From positions 53,329,762-53,393,761 of the forward strand of contig CP136061.1 in assembly GCA_032622095.1 (NCBI GenBank): DNA of 64,000 nucleotides, written 5' to 3'. A program made the translations under genes and the position numbers. Below the pieces are notes generated by a model, which ran no database searches, had not been told where the DNA came from, and saw only the letters and a list, made by a program, of their open reading frames with translations. How positions within the stretch are numbered: the first letter of the stretch is position 1; the number at the start of each line of letters is the position of its first letter. The stretch comes from Siphonodentalium dalli (lineage: Eukaryota > Mollusca > Scaphopoda > Gadilida > Siphonodentaliidae). Positions 1 through 9,099 of this stretch are shown piece after piece.

Positions 1-333
1 AGTCCAGGTCAGGCCGTGATTCACGTTGAATGAGCTCAGCACGAGCCTGACTTCAGCGGGGACAATAGAAGTATCCATAATCCGCTGAAGTTAGTAATCC
101 GACTGCCAGGTGGGCCGTATTCAACAGCTAGGTGTATTTATAGTCCAGGTAGTTAAAACGAGGCGACGGCTCAATGCGAAGCTCAAGACATCGCCGCGCG
201 GTATAGGATTATCCAATCAAGGTGATTGGGGCAATCATAAATATAACCGGTTGCGTACATAAAACCTGCTGCGCGAGCAGACCAGCACGGAATGAACGTG
301 CTGACGAGAGCTCCGTACAAATCCTTTGAGTGA

Positions 334-525
334 CCGTCGATTTTTATGTCGCCCAGCTTTGTTGGTTATGGAGTTAACCCCAGTCAAGTCCAGCACATGC
401 TGAGCTATTTCCGGTCCATCCACTGTGTTAGCTGGCATGTCCATGCTAATGCGGGCAGATTGGATGTGGTACTGGAGTACAATGTCACACCGGCAGGACC
501 CTCTGTCGGCCGTGGCTTGGAGTGA
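334..525 (+). other. Short plus-strand open frame, unassigned
   Basis: Read from an ATG at 346 to a TGA at 523-525, this gives 59 residues with a balanced composition (Tyr, His, Trp and Val rather than low-complexity sequence), ending ...SVGRGLE. An in-frame TGA lies at 331-333, so the ATG is the first possible start. The composition looks protein-like, but the minus strand of the same bases also reads well in two frames (192-365 and 235-444), so the coding strand cannot be chosen by eye. No family recognised. Confidence 0.15.
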
Positions 526-670
526 CTAATCAGAACACACAGACTGGTAATAAGAGAAAGAAGAACAAGATTCCCGCCCGCCGCCGCAAGGACGCAGACA
601 GGAGGGCCAGATGAAGACAGGGCAAAACCGAGAGACGCCCAGCTCCCCTCCATTTGGCTCCCGGGCATGA

Positions 671-961
671 AGAACAGCCAGTCGACCAAGTCACTACCAC
701 CAGCAGAATCATGGACGCCGATGCCACCCGGATGTCCCGGTCGTCGACGTAGACAGTGGTAACACGGACACCGACGTCACTCCGGAATTCCCCGCCGTTG
801 TCTTCGATGTGAAGATGGCAACACCACCTGACCAATCTCCACCAGGGACGGTAACTACCACCCCGTCCCTGCGCGCCCAGATACCAAGAGAGTCCGGCGT
901 CGCCAAGAAAAGAAGATCAGAAACGTGCGAACAGAGACCGAGATCGGATCAAGACCGATAA
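671..961 (+). other. Plus-strand open frame, Pro/Thr/Asp-rich, unassigned
   Basis: Ninety-six codons are open between the TGA at 668-670 and the TAA at 959-961, followed at once by TGA. The second half reads like a disordered acidic, Pro/Thr-rich tail and then a basic Lys/Arg-rich end. The sequence just before (541-668) is open in another frame with a Lys/Arg-rich run, so a frameshifted remnant of one protein (for example a gag-like or ORF1 tail) is possible. There is no diagnostic motif such as a zinc knuckle, and the minus strand is also open here. Confidence 0.15.
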
Positions 962-1190
962 TGAAACACTATTCAGCAGGAAAGACGTATCATCTAAACA
1001 AATACGAATTCTTCCTGCTGAGGGATCACCAGGTCTACAATTGGGCCAAACCAACACGGACGCACACCTGGGATAGTCACTGTCAACACTGTACAGGGAC
1101 AGATTCAGATCGCCTGCTCCAAACATCCACCAATACCAGAAAGAAGAAAATTAAGACCAAAAAAACATCTATTCTATTTTTTCTTTGATT

Positions 1191-1619
1191 ATTCATAATA
1201 AAAGCTAAAAATGAGGGGTGAAGGAATAGACATATTGACCTATTCGACCATCCTGCGGTTAGCCCCCCCCCCAATCACTACTTCAGATTAGCAGAGCAAG
1301 TTTGGTTCATTCAATCATGAGTAACCGAGGGAAAGGAAGGGGTGCGTATTACATAACCGACGAACTCAACACTTTTTGAGCATTCAAACATAAAAATCAT
1401 TGAATATAAAGAGACCGGAACCATCCACCAGTGCCGGAAAGGGAAATTTCCGAATAGATCATATCCAGTATTTGGATTGTGCTAAATTCTGTAGCGTACA
1501 ACTGCAACAAACCACCACTCATCATATTCTTCTCAGGGACGTGGCGACAGGGGTTTGTTTTTGGGGAAGGGGTGTATGTCTCACACCCTTCCAACTTTTG
1601 ACAAATGGTCAACAGTTGG
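1191..1619. other. No gene seen
   Basis: AT-rich sequence with a run of ten C at about 1264-1273 and no supported coding frame or RNA gene. Short open frames at 1397-1630 on both strands oppose each other and lack a recognisable product. Confidence 0.5.
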
Positions 1620-1860
1620 AAATTTCATAACCTGACAAAACATTAGATGGAAATGTTACACCAACAATATGTTGAAATTATTCTTGATGTTTGATTTTTC
1701 AACAATTTATTAGTAGGGAATATTTGGTTTTTAGACCAACATTTGCACATTTTCCTACTTTTGGTCAATATGAATGACTGAGAAGAGAAGGCCATCAGTT
1801 GGGAAATTTTCCGACCTTATTTGGGTGTCAGGTTGGAAATTTCCAACACTCGGTAAGCTT
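1620..1860 (-). repeat. Dispersed repeat rich in TTGGAAA/TTTCCAA, copy 1
   Basis: The segment is studded with GTTGGAAA and TTTCCAAC motifs, including the palindrome GTTGGAAATTTCCAAC near 1834-1849. Its reverse complement aligns well with 24480-24690: AAAAGTAG(G/T)AAAAT, TGGTCTAAAAAC, GTTG(G)AAAAATCAAAC and CCAACTGAT follow in the same order. A partial third copy is near 31260-31330. Three related copies in one window suggest a mobile or formerly mobile family. No coding capacity is seen. The strand is given relative to the 24.5 kb copy. Confidence 0.6.
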
Positions 1861-2006
1861 GTGTCCTGGATCCTCCCCCGTGGCCAGTCAAAAACTGCTA
1901 ATTATTCGTAGTTGGGTTGAAAATTAAGTTCGAGGTCAGTCTATAGATGCTAGGATTTTGCGATTTTCATGTTCCGATTTCAAAATGTTCTCACACCGAG
2001 CCGAAC

Positions 2007-2108
2007 CGTGGTCGGAACGGTGTATCTTGATCGTCCATCCCGTGGTCGGTACGGTGTATCTTGATCGTCCCTCCCGTGGTCGGTACGGTGTATCTTGATC
2101 GTCCCTCC
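2007..2108. repeat. 34-bp tandem repeat, three copies
   Basis: Units start at 2007, 2041 and 2075 with CGTGGTCGG and carry ACGGTGTATCTTGATCGTCC. A partial fourth start is at 2109. The copies differ at only a few positions, so the duplication is recent. It lies about 40 bp beyond the 3' end of the retrotransposon. Confidence 0.85.
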
Positions 2109-2144
2109 CGTGGCCGTGTGAATTTATGTGGAGCTATACTACTA

Positions 2145-2164
2145 GATAGGATAGGATAGGATAG
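2145..2164 (-). repeat. Terminal pentamer repeat of the retrotransposon
   Basis: Four exact copies of GATAG on the plus strand read (CTATC)n at the 3' end of the element. They directly follow an AATAAA-like hexamer in the element sense. Short 3' tandem repeats in place of a poly(A) tail are typical of CR1/L2-group elements. Confidence 0.7.
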
Positions 2165-2231
2165 TTTATTTACAATACACACGAATGACACAGTGGCAGT
2201 AATACATAATAAATTATAACAGTGTATTGTC

Positions 2232-2273
2232 GGGGGTAGCTTAGCCCTACCGGGCTGTCTTCCTGCTACCCCC
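2232..2273 (-). other. Predicted 3' UTR stem-loop of the retrotransposon
   Basis: GGGGGTAGC (2232-2240) pairs perfectly with GCTACCCCC (2265-2273). Inside it AGCCC (2243-2247) pairs with GGGCT (2252-2256), giving a two-tier hairpin in the element RNA about 70-130 nt before its 3' end. In L2-type elements such a hairpin is the RT recognition site; here that role is inferred from position. Confidence 0.6.
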
Positions 2274-2897
2274 TAAAACAAGTATAACTATACGTAATAG
2301 CATAGATGCTTGTATTTCAGATCCACGCACTTGTACAGACTATAGTCATATATAAAACTTTTTAGAATCTAGTATTTAGGGCATATCACAAATGAGTATT
2401 GTCGTGGTTGTGAGCCAATCCAGACGATTTATCAGATCGAAGATGTACTATCTTTCCATAGGAATTTTTTGAACTGTTCAAATTATCTAAAACATATTAA
2501 CAGTTCCAGTTCCAGTTCCATGAGTATATATTAGGAACAAAATATTTTGTTTTCTGTTGCTACAACGGTTTCAGGCGAGAGATACCGCCATCTTTATATA
2601 GGTAAACAGAATGAGAATCTATATAGATCGTCGGAAAGTCTCTTTATTGAGTGAGGTTTTGGGATAATTCAAATTATCAATATTACATATATATCTGTAT
2701 ATCTGGTGGTGTATGGTAATAGTCCCGTTAGATAAATCATGATAATGTACGGTAACATTTATGATGTGTGGCAGTATATATGGGCATGTTAGGAACGAGA
2801 ATGCGACGTGTGTCCACATGCAGCTGAGAAGAAACTTATTTGAATAGTATTAGGATTATACAACTACAACGAGTATGACTATGATTATCCGTGTTGG

Positions 2898-5800
2898 TTA
2901 TTGAGCACAATCGGGACATCCTTTGTTTTTACAGCGTACATTTTCGGAGTAATTTTTCACCATGGCTATCTGTAAGCGCTTCTTCAATGTGTGCCTGCTT
3001 TGGCAAGCAGTATGGTCTTTTTCCATATTGTTCCATGTTGTGGGGAAGGCGTGGTGGGGTAGTTTTCCTGACCACTTGGTTCTAGGGAGTTCTAACAGTA
3101 CGGGATTCGGGTGTCTTGGGGTTGATTTTGCTCGTTTGTTGTACATGGTTCCAAAAGACGCGGGCAGGCGGTTATAACACCAGTCATGCATGAAAATTGA
3201 GGAATTTAGAGTATGTAAGTCATGTATTTTCAAGATATTCTCTTTTTTAAAGAGTGGATCTGTGTGACTCCTGTACTTCTTATTGCATATTATACGCAAT
3301 GCTCGTTTTTGTAATAGGAATATTCTCTTGACTTCCGGAACATGACCCCATATTTGGATACCATAAACTAAGTGACTTTGAATCAGTGCATAGTACAATG
3401 TTTTCAATGCTTTACTTGGGAAAAAATGTTTCACCTTATTCATGCAGTAGATTGCATGTGATATTTTCGAGCAGATTACTGATATGTGCTTATTGAATGT
3501 CAAGTTCTCATCAATGTGGATGCCTAAAAATTTTGTCGAGGATTCACGCCCAAGATTCCCTATTCGGTTTAGTTCAATGTTATTCAGCTTTACTTTCGAA
3601 GTATTCCATTTTTTGTCATTGTTTTGTGGGTGTAAAAGCATATAATTGCTTTTATTAATATTTATTGAAAGTTTGTTACAGCAGCACCAATCGGATACAT
3701 TGGCTAATTCATTGTTGACATAACTGTATACTAGTTCACCATCTTTACCGCTTGTGAACAGTGTGGTGTCGTCGGCATACGATAAAATGTCCATTGTTGT
3801 GGAATTTACCATATCGTTCACGTATATTAAAAAAATTATCGGCCCTAAAATTGAGCCTTGGGGGACCCCACAGGATGTATTCATTAGGCTAGATGTACTC
3901 CCACTATATTCAACGTATTGCCTCCTATCATTCAGATAACTATGGAACCATGACATCGCTACACCCCTGATGCCATAGTGGTCAAGTTTTGATATTAATA
4001 TGTTGTGGTCGATCGTATCGAATGCTTTTGATAAATCGATAAATACGGCTAAGGTGGAATCCCGTGTCGGTATATCGTTATTTTTAACGAGATGATCTAG
4101 AAGGTGCATTATCGGATGAAATGTAGAGTGGTTTGGTCTAAATCCATATTGGTGTTTATTTAAGATTTCGTGTTCATTTAGAAAATCTACAAGTCGTTTT
4201 TGCATTATTTTTTCAATCAGTTTAGAGAAAGATGGTAGGATACTAATTGGACGATAGTTTGTTATTTCCTTAGAGTTATTTATTTTAGGAATGGGGATTA
4301 CTTTGGAAATTTTCATTTTCATTGGGAATATTCCCTGTTCAAACGATAAATTAAATATATTTTTAAGTGGTGGGGCTATTATGAAGATACTCTCTTTCAT
4401 AAGCGCGGTCGATATTCCGTTGTAATCTTTGCTCATTTTTCCTTTCATAGTATAACAAGTCAATACTATTTCCTGTATCGATGTAGGTTCAATTTCGAAT
4501 TCTTTTGTTCGCCTATTTCGAAGGTAATCAGTGAAATTTGCACCATTTTCTGTGTGTATTGAGTCGCTGGTGTTTCGTCCGATTGTTGAAAAGTAGTCAT
4601 TGAATTTTTCGGCTATTATGTTTGGGTCAGATAGCTCTGTATCGTTATCTTTAAAACTCTGAGGGTAGTTACATGATTTTTGAGTTTTATTGATGGCGTT
4701 TTTAAGAATTTTCCATGTGTTTTTTATATCATTTTTATTTTTTTCTAGACTATCGCAATAATAGTTATTCTTACATTTCCTTATTATTTTATTATATAGT
4801 TGACGATAATTTAAATATGCCATTTTATTTCTTTCTGACGGTACCTTCAGTTTATTAGTGTATAACTCGTGCTTAGTAATGGATGATAGGATTAGTCCTC
4901 GTGTCATCCATGGTTCGCGCTTTATATACTTTTTGGGTACATTTCGTGATATTAGTGGAAAAGCTAGATCATGCGCGTTCATATATATGTCTAAAAACAA
5001 TTCATATGCCTTATTGGGGGAGTTACAGCTGAGAACTGAGTCGAATTTACATGATTTTAACAAGTTTTTGAAGATATTTACATTATTTGGGCTGTAGTTC
5101 CTGCACGTGACTTTTTTATGAGAAGGGTTTAAGGGTTTGTGTTTGTTTGATTCGGAGAGGAATATGCCGAAATGATCTGAGATGTCGCAGGTGATTATCC
5201 CTGTTTGGTGACCGTCTTGTAATTTGTTGGTATATATGTGATCTATTAGGGTAGCAGAGTGTTCAGTCATTCTTGTAGGTTTAGTTATCATGGGCACGAA
5301 TCCTCTACTGAAGACATTGTTTATGAAATCGTTAGTTTTTTGATGCGTGTCGAAGTTTAATAGGTCGATGTTGAGGTCTCCTATTATGTAAGATTTGGCA
5401 TTGTTCAATTGTTCTAATATATTATCGAATTTCAACATAAATTTGTCCAAGTCGGCCTTTGGTGCGGTGTTCGGTCTATAAATACATCCTATTATATTGT
5501 TATTGTTCGCTCCTCGGTTTATTTCTATAAATAATGTTTCTATTACGTGTGGTATAAATATTGTCAAATCTGGTCTGGGTTTATATTGGAGATTCTCCTT
5601 TATATAGATACCAATACCACCTCTACCATCGTCGCCGTCAGGTCGAGATTTGAATTCTAAGGGGTGATATCCTGCAAGTGAAAAATCTGAGGGACTATGC
5701 ACTTTGAATATTTCAGTTAGAGCGATAACATCAAACAAATTTTCTTCTGTTTGCAAATCACAAAGTAGGTTTTTCAGATCTCCATAATTTGCGTTAAGGC

Positions 5801-6011
5801 TTCTACAATTCAGGCCAAAGATAGAGAATTTTACATTATTAGAGAGAACTTTTTTACCCTGTGTAGGCGAGAAATATTGACATGTATTTTGGTTCCATAG
5901 TTGGATGCTGTCTGGATCGAATTCATCTACTTTTATTTGAGACCATTTTGCAGCGAAATCGTGCGCATGTGTATCCCCAACCTCACTCAAGGTTATGCTA
6001 TTTGCAGACAT
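2898..6011 (-). CDS. Retrotransposon ORF2: APE endonuclease-reverse transcriptase
   Basis: This 1037-residue protein would nick target DNA and copy the element RNA at the nick (target-primed reverse transcription). Residues 62-286 are an exonuclease/endonuclease/phosphatase domain: N68 in LNCRSL, catalytic E100 in ALTEIF, GGIGIYI 131-137, YRP 178-180, GDLN 211-214, and SDH 278-280 near its end. The reverse transcriptase spans about 560-830: NYRPISIL 585-592, GFRPNHST 623-630, FIDLSKAFD 657-665, GVPQGSILGP 715-724 and the catalytic YADD 745-748. The C-terminal ~200 residues resemble the tail usual in CR1/Jockey proteins and end in a small Cys cluster (CKNKGCPDC). The start is the first ATG after an in-frame TAG 15 bases upstream. 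No stop or frameshift interrupts it, and all key residues are present. It could therefore be active, although expression is not shown. Confidence 0.93.
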   Translation of the reverse strand: MSANSITLSEVGDTHAHDFAAKWSQIKVDEFDPDSIQLWNQNTCQYFSPTQGKKVLSNNVKFSIFGLNCRSLNANYGDLKNLLCDLQTEENLFDVIALTEIFKVHSPSDFSLAGYHPLEFKSRPDGDDGRGGIGIYIKENLQYKPRPDLTIFIPHVIETLFIEINRGANNNNIIGCIYRPNTAPKADLDKFMLKFDNILEQLNNAKSYIIGDLNIDLLNFDTHQKTNDFINNVFSRGFVPMITKPTRMTEHSATLIDHIYTNKLQDGHQTGIITCDISDHFGIFLSESNKHKPLNPSHKKVTCRNYSPNNVNIFKNLLKSCKFDSVLSCNSPNKAYELFLDIYMNAHDLAFPLISRNVPKKYIKREPWMTRGLILSSITKHELYTNKLKVPSERNKMAYLNYRQLYNKIIRKCKNNYYCDSLEKNKNDIKNTWKILKNAINKTQKSCNYPQSFKDNDTELSDPNIIAEKFNDYFSTIGRNTSDSIHTENGANFTDYLRNRRTKEFEIEPTSIQEIVLTCYTMKGKMSKDYNGISTALMKESIFIIAPPLKNIFNLSFEQGIFPMKMKISKVIPIPKINNSKEITNYRPISILPSFSKLIEKIMQKRLVDFLNEHEILNKHQYGFRPNHSTFHPIMHLLDHLVKNNDIPTRDSTLAVFIDLSKAFDTIDHNILISKLDHYGIRGVAMSWFHSYLNDRRQYVEYSGSTSSLMNTSCGVPQGSILGPIIFLIYVNDMVNSTTMDILSYADDTTLFTSGKDGELVYSYVNNELANVSDWCCCNKLSININKSNYMLLHPQNNDKKWNTSKVKLNNIELNRIGNLGRESSTKFLGIHIDENLTFNKHISVICSKISHAIYCMNKVKHFFPSKALKTLYYALIQSHLVYGIQIWGHVPEVKRIFLLQKRALRIICNKKYRSHTDPLFKKENILKIHDLHTLNSSIFMHDWCYNRLPASFGTMYNKRAKSTPRHPNPVLLELPRTKWSGKLPHHAFPTTWNNMEKDHTACQSRHTLKKRLQIAMVKNYSENVRCKNKGCPDCAQ

Positions 6012-7259
6012 AGTTGAACATTTCTACATTGTTGTAATGTGCGCCCTTGGGTGTCGTCATATGATTATGTCGTGGTGCGGAAGATCTGTACTTGTGCGTG
6101 GAAACTAATACTAATATCATTTTACTATTATAAATTCAAATTTTGGTGGGATTATATCAATAAATAGTTTATCCGTGAAATGATGATGAAAGTATATATA
6201 AGTATAGCATACACGGTGTCAATATATTATCAATTATAGATAATATAGCTGAAACAAGTATTAACAACATACATATAGAAACCACAGATTCGTGCATTAA
6301 AATGTATAGGTGTATAACACACGCAATTGAACACAGCGGCATATGCATACGGTATTTATACATGATAATCAAGACACACGAAACGAATATCTGCATTTTC
6401 ACTCCATCCACAACATGTATAAACGGAGTCATATTCACCGTGGTGAGAACAGACAGCGGAGAAGGGTGCATAAGGGTAGCCTCCGTCATGAGCGGTAAGT
6501 CAAATTTAGCCGTTTAGGAGAAAAAAAGAGTCTCACTTTAACCCATGTGTTAAATTGACTGTTAGTATTACCAAGCAGGTGTCATCAAAACAAGTCACCT
6601 CACTGATATATAAAATTGGTTCAAACTTTGTTGTGGAATAAATTGATAATATTGTCAAAAATACGACATGAGGTACAGACTAGTTCTGGCGCTTACTGTA
6701 GCCATCGTTCTTAAATATTATGCTTGACACGGTTTCGTCATTTAGCGCACGATTTTATCGTGCATCCCAAAAGCAGTGAAGTGTTACAGACCTGTTGCGC
6801 CGGTCGACTGTCGCGATAACTTGCTGTTTAGAATCTTGGAATATATAATTCGCTGGGTAATGTTCGATGATTTGTATACATGTTGAGGGTGGAATGACTA
6901 TGTGGATGTCCGAGGATTTAAATTTTAAAGTAATAATGATAATCTCGAAATGCAGTGTGCACAGACTGACTTATGGATATTTGATTCGTGCGGGATAGTA
7001 AGTTTTGTGTGAATTAATTGTGGTTAATTATTAATTGGGTTTATTGAGTCACATTTCCTGGACACAAAGTCCCCAAAACAGGGCTCTAGTCGAGTCCACA
7101 AATCGGCATCCCTATACAGCTCTCTATATAGGGATATCGATCCATAAGCCCGACCAAAACCCCACTCATGGGACCCTATGTCCAGCAACTGCGATTGAGA
7201 GTATTGAGATTAAGGATGTACTATGTGAGATCATGCCATGATTATCCAGTCTAGCCATG
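6012..7259. other. No gene seen; AT-rich sequence with a small hairpin
   Basis: No ORF1-like frame is recognisable upstream of the retrotransposon. Open frames at 6169-6489 (minus) and 6302-6517 (plus) overlap each other and have no recognisable product. Near 7107-7137 a short inverted repeat (ATCCCTATA / TATAGGGAT) occurs in a slightly GC-richer patch. Confidence 0.5.
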
Positions 7260-7975
7260 GTAGAGATTTTGAACTATATATACAAACAATGTGGCTAGAT
7301 CCCAAATGGATTGTTTTTTTGTTGTTTTTTTTTCACACATGGAATGGTGTATCATGATTTCTAACTTAAGCAATAACGAGTTTAGTTAATTTAAGTGTGG
7401 GCACTGGTATGGCAAACACAGGGTAGTATACAGTGATAGGTTGATAGGAACCAATGGTTTAACAAATTATAAGTTATTCACATGTATTTATGCCATGAAT
7501 TTCCCTTCTGGACTACATCTGTAAACTGTGTGACTAGTTTCGCATGGCATGAGCAGCATGAGGTATTTGAATTGTACTATGTGGCTTGTTACAAATGCAT
7601 TTTTTTCACCTGGAATGACATACATTTGTATTTTAATTTCCATCTCAAGCAATGATGCCATATAACTGATATGAGTGTGAATACTGCAGGGCTGTCTAAA
7701 TAACACTACTTTATACTGGAATAGCCAGCATAAGGTTGTACACAGTGATGGGTACCAATGGTTTCAAAACAATAACATTATTTGCAATTGAGTATAGTAG
7801 AGATAATGGTTTACAGCAGTATGAGAGGCACTGAATATGTACCGGGAATCTCCATTATAGACTAGTCTTTACACTATTTGATTACACATGACATGAACAG
7901 AATGAGACACACTGGATTTGAACTATGCGGCTAGTTACAAATGCATCTTTTACTCATACAAAAGGCAGAGTTTAA
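7260..7975. repeat. Degenerate tandem repeat, unit about 300-350 bp, three copies
   Basis: A shared landmark (GAACTAT..., then TGTGGCTAG or GCGGCTAG, then a T-rich tract and a CA(C/T)-rich patch) occurs near 7268, 7570 and 7918. Between landmarks the motifs ACAGTGAT(A/G)GGT and ACCAATGGTTT recur in the same order. The copies are well diverged, so this is an old local amplification. Confidence 0.6.
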
Positions 7976-8039
7976 TATCTTTCTTACAGAGAATTGTAGT
8001 AGGAGAAGTGTATGAGTTTCTTTATAGAAAGAGGGGAAT

Positions 8040-8275
8040 ACCATAATAATATTTTTATAGTATATTATATTATATTATAGTATAGTACAGCATAGTATAT
8101 CATAGCATAGTACAGTACAGCATAACATACTTGTATAAGTATGTTACAAGTACGGTGCCGCACTATAGTATAGTTTAGCATTGTACATATTTAGTATAGC
8201 ACTGTACGGTGTTGTATAGTATAGCCTGTTACAGTACAATACAGTATGGTATTACATTCTGTTGTACAGCAATGC
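8040..8275. repeat. Imperfect AT-rich pentamer repeat
   Basis: Runs of TAGTA, CAGTA and CATAG pentamers with many substitutions make up the stretch. Within it, ACATACTT-gtat-AAGTATGT (about 8127-8147) is a perfect 8-bp inverted repeat. It is simple-sequence DNA with no gene. Confidence 0.65.
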
Positions 8276-8279
8276 TCCA

Positions 8280-8469
8280 AGCAATCAACCCCTCAACCAC
8301 GGAGAGCCACAGGCAACCCCTCAGGATTCAGTCAGAAACACGGCCCGCCGCCACTCATTGGAAAGCTCTCGGTGAGAGCTTTCCAATGAATGGCAACAAG
8401 CCACATCCCCCGACCAAGCCACGAAAAGCCACTCCCAACTCTCCTGTGGCCAAGAGGTCGACTACTTAG
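8280..8469 (+). other. GC-richer block inside AT-rich DNA
   Basis: Composition changes sharply from AT-rich simple repeat to a C-rich segment. On the plus strand it stays open to a TAG at 8467-8469 and reads as a Pro/Thr/Lys-rich peptide, but nothing is recognisable. The sharp change suggests an inserted fragment. It contains the perfect hairpin listed separately. Confidence 0.3.
8355..8389. other. Perfect 16-bp inverted repeat with 3-nt loop
   Basis: TCATTGGAAAGCTCTC (8355-8370) is exactly complementary to 8374-8389, with loop GGT. It is not a histone-type 3' stem-loop, because the consensus does not match. There is no U-run after it and no bacterial context, so it is not a terminator. Confidence 0.9.
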
Positions 8470-9095
8470 AGCATTGCCGACATTTGCTGTGTGACTACTT
8501 CATATGGGTCCTATAACTTTGGATATAGCATTTTCATATACATGTATTCTCTGTTCATGGTGGTGAATATAGGTCAATAACATACCGGTAACTCTCCTTG
8601 AGTAATTTTAGGACCCTTAGATATGATCTATTTATTTTTTACCACACTTCCATAACAATTGGGGATATTTAAATTTGTTATGATGGCATAATTTTTAACG
8701 AAAGATGAAAATTTGTTTAATTATTTCTTTGTATATTTATTTCTTTGTTTTGAGAATATTCAAAAAAATGTTTATAAATATTCTATAGATAGCAACATTT
8801 CATGTCCAAGTTTGAAATATTATTTCCATAGTGGCATTGTGACAGAATTCATAATTAAGACTTGTTTCAAAATAAATTTTGTTTTGTGTTTCAATCACAA
8901 GTGCTGTAGCACTCTATAAATAGTAATGTTTCCTGTCCAAGTTTGTGTGAGATGAAAATGTTTTGTTTTTTTTTGTTTGTTTTTTTTGGACATAATTCAT
9001 AACAACCGGCTTGTCTCTGTTAATCAACAACATTATGTCACGGACCTTAGTCAACTCAGATGCTCTTTAGTTAAAAAATAAGTGCCATTTCTAAA
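8470..9095. other. No gene seen
   Basis: Very AT-rich sequence with T-runs near 8960-8990. The open frame at 8713-8919 is a product of AT richness and encodes only Phe/Tyr/Ile/Lys-biased sequence. Confidence 0.5.
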
Positions 9096-9099
9096 TGTC

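Larger units (their letters stand above)
1..1190. other. GC-richer block with short open frames, possibly decayed coding sequence
   Basis: This block is richer in GC than the AT-rich DNA after it. Both strands carry several open frames of 60-100 codons that overlap and contradict each other, for example plus 334-525, plus 671-961, minus 192-365, minus 235-444 and minus 405-689. A purine-rich stretch near 541-600 would encode a Lys/Arg-rich segment on the plus strand but runs into a stop. I recognise no domain, and no frame is longer than about 100 codons. It could be the worn end of a retroelement, an exon cut by the window edge, or chance openness caused by base composition. Confidence 0.3.
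2145..6011 (-). mobile_element. Non-LTR retrotransposon, Jockey/CR1/L2 type
   Basis: The element reads on the minus strand. Its single large ORF (6011-2898) encodes an APE-type endonuclease followed by reverse transcriptase with no RNase H visible. The 3' UTR runs from about 2897 to 2165. It contains a predicted stem-loop (2232-2273) and an AATAAA-like signal (2165-2170), and it ends in four copies of a pentamer (2145-2164). A stem-loop plus a short 3' repeat is known for the L2/CR1 group, for example eel UnaL2, where the RT recognises the 3' end. The 5' boundary is unknown: no ORF1 is evident directly upstream, so the copy may be 5'-truncated just before ORF2 or its family may lack ORF1. The intact ORF suggests recent insertion. 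The exact clade cannot be fixed by eye. Confidence 0.85.

Noticed and set aside
2962-5097. Plus-strand frames across the retrotransposon
   Set aside because: They are antisense shadows of the intact minus-strand reverse transcriptase.
6302-6517. A first exon ending in a GTAAGT splice donor near 6493
   Set aside because: A single donor-like match and an unremarkable peptide; the opposite strand is equally open and there is no other gene evidence.
8713-8919. A 68-codon Phe/Tyr-rich frame resembling a membrane peptide
   Set aside because: It is explained by extreme AT richness; no start context or domain.
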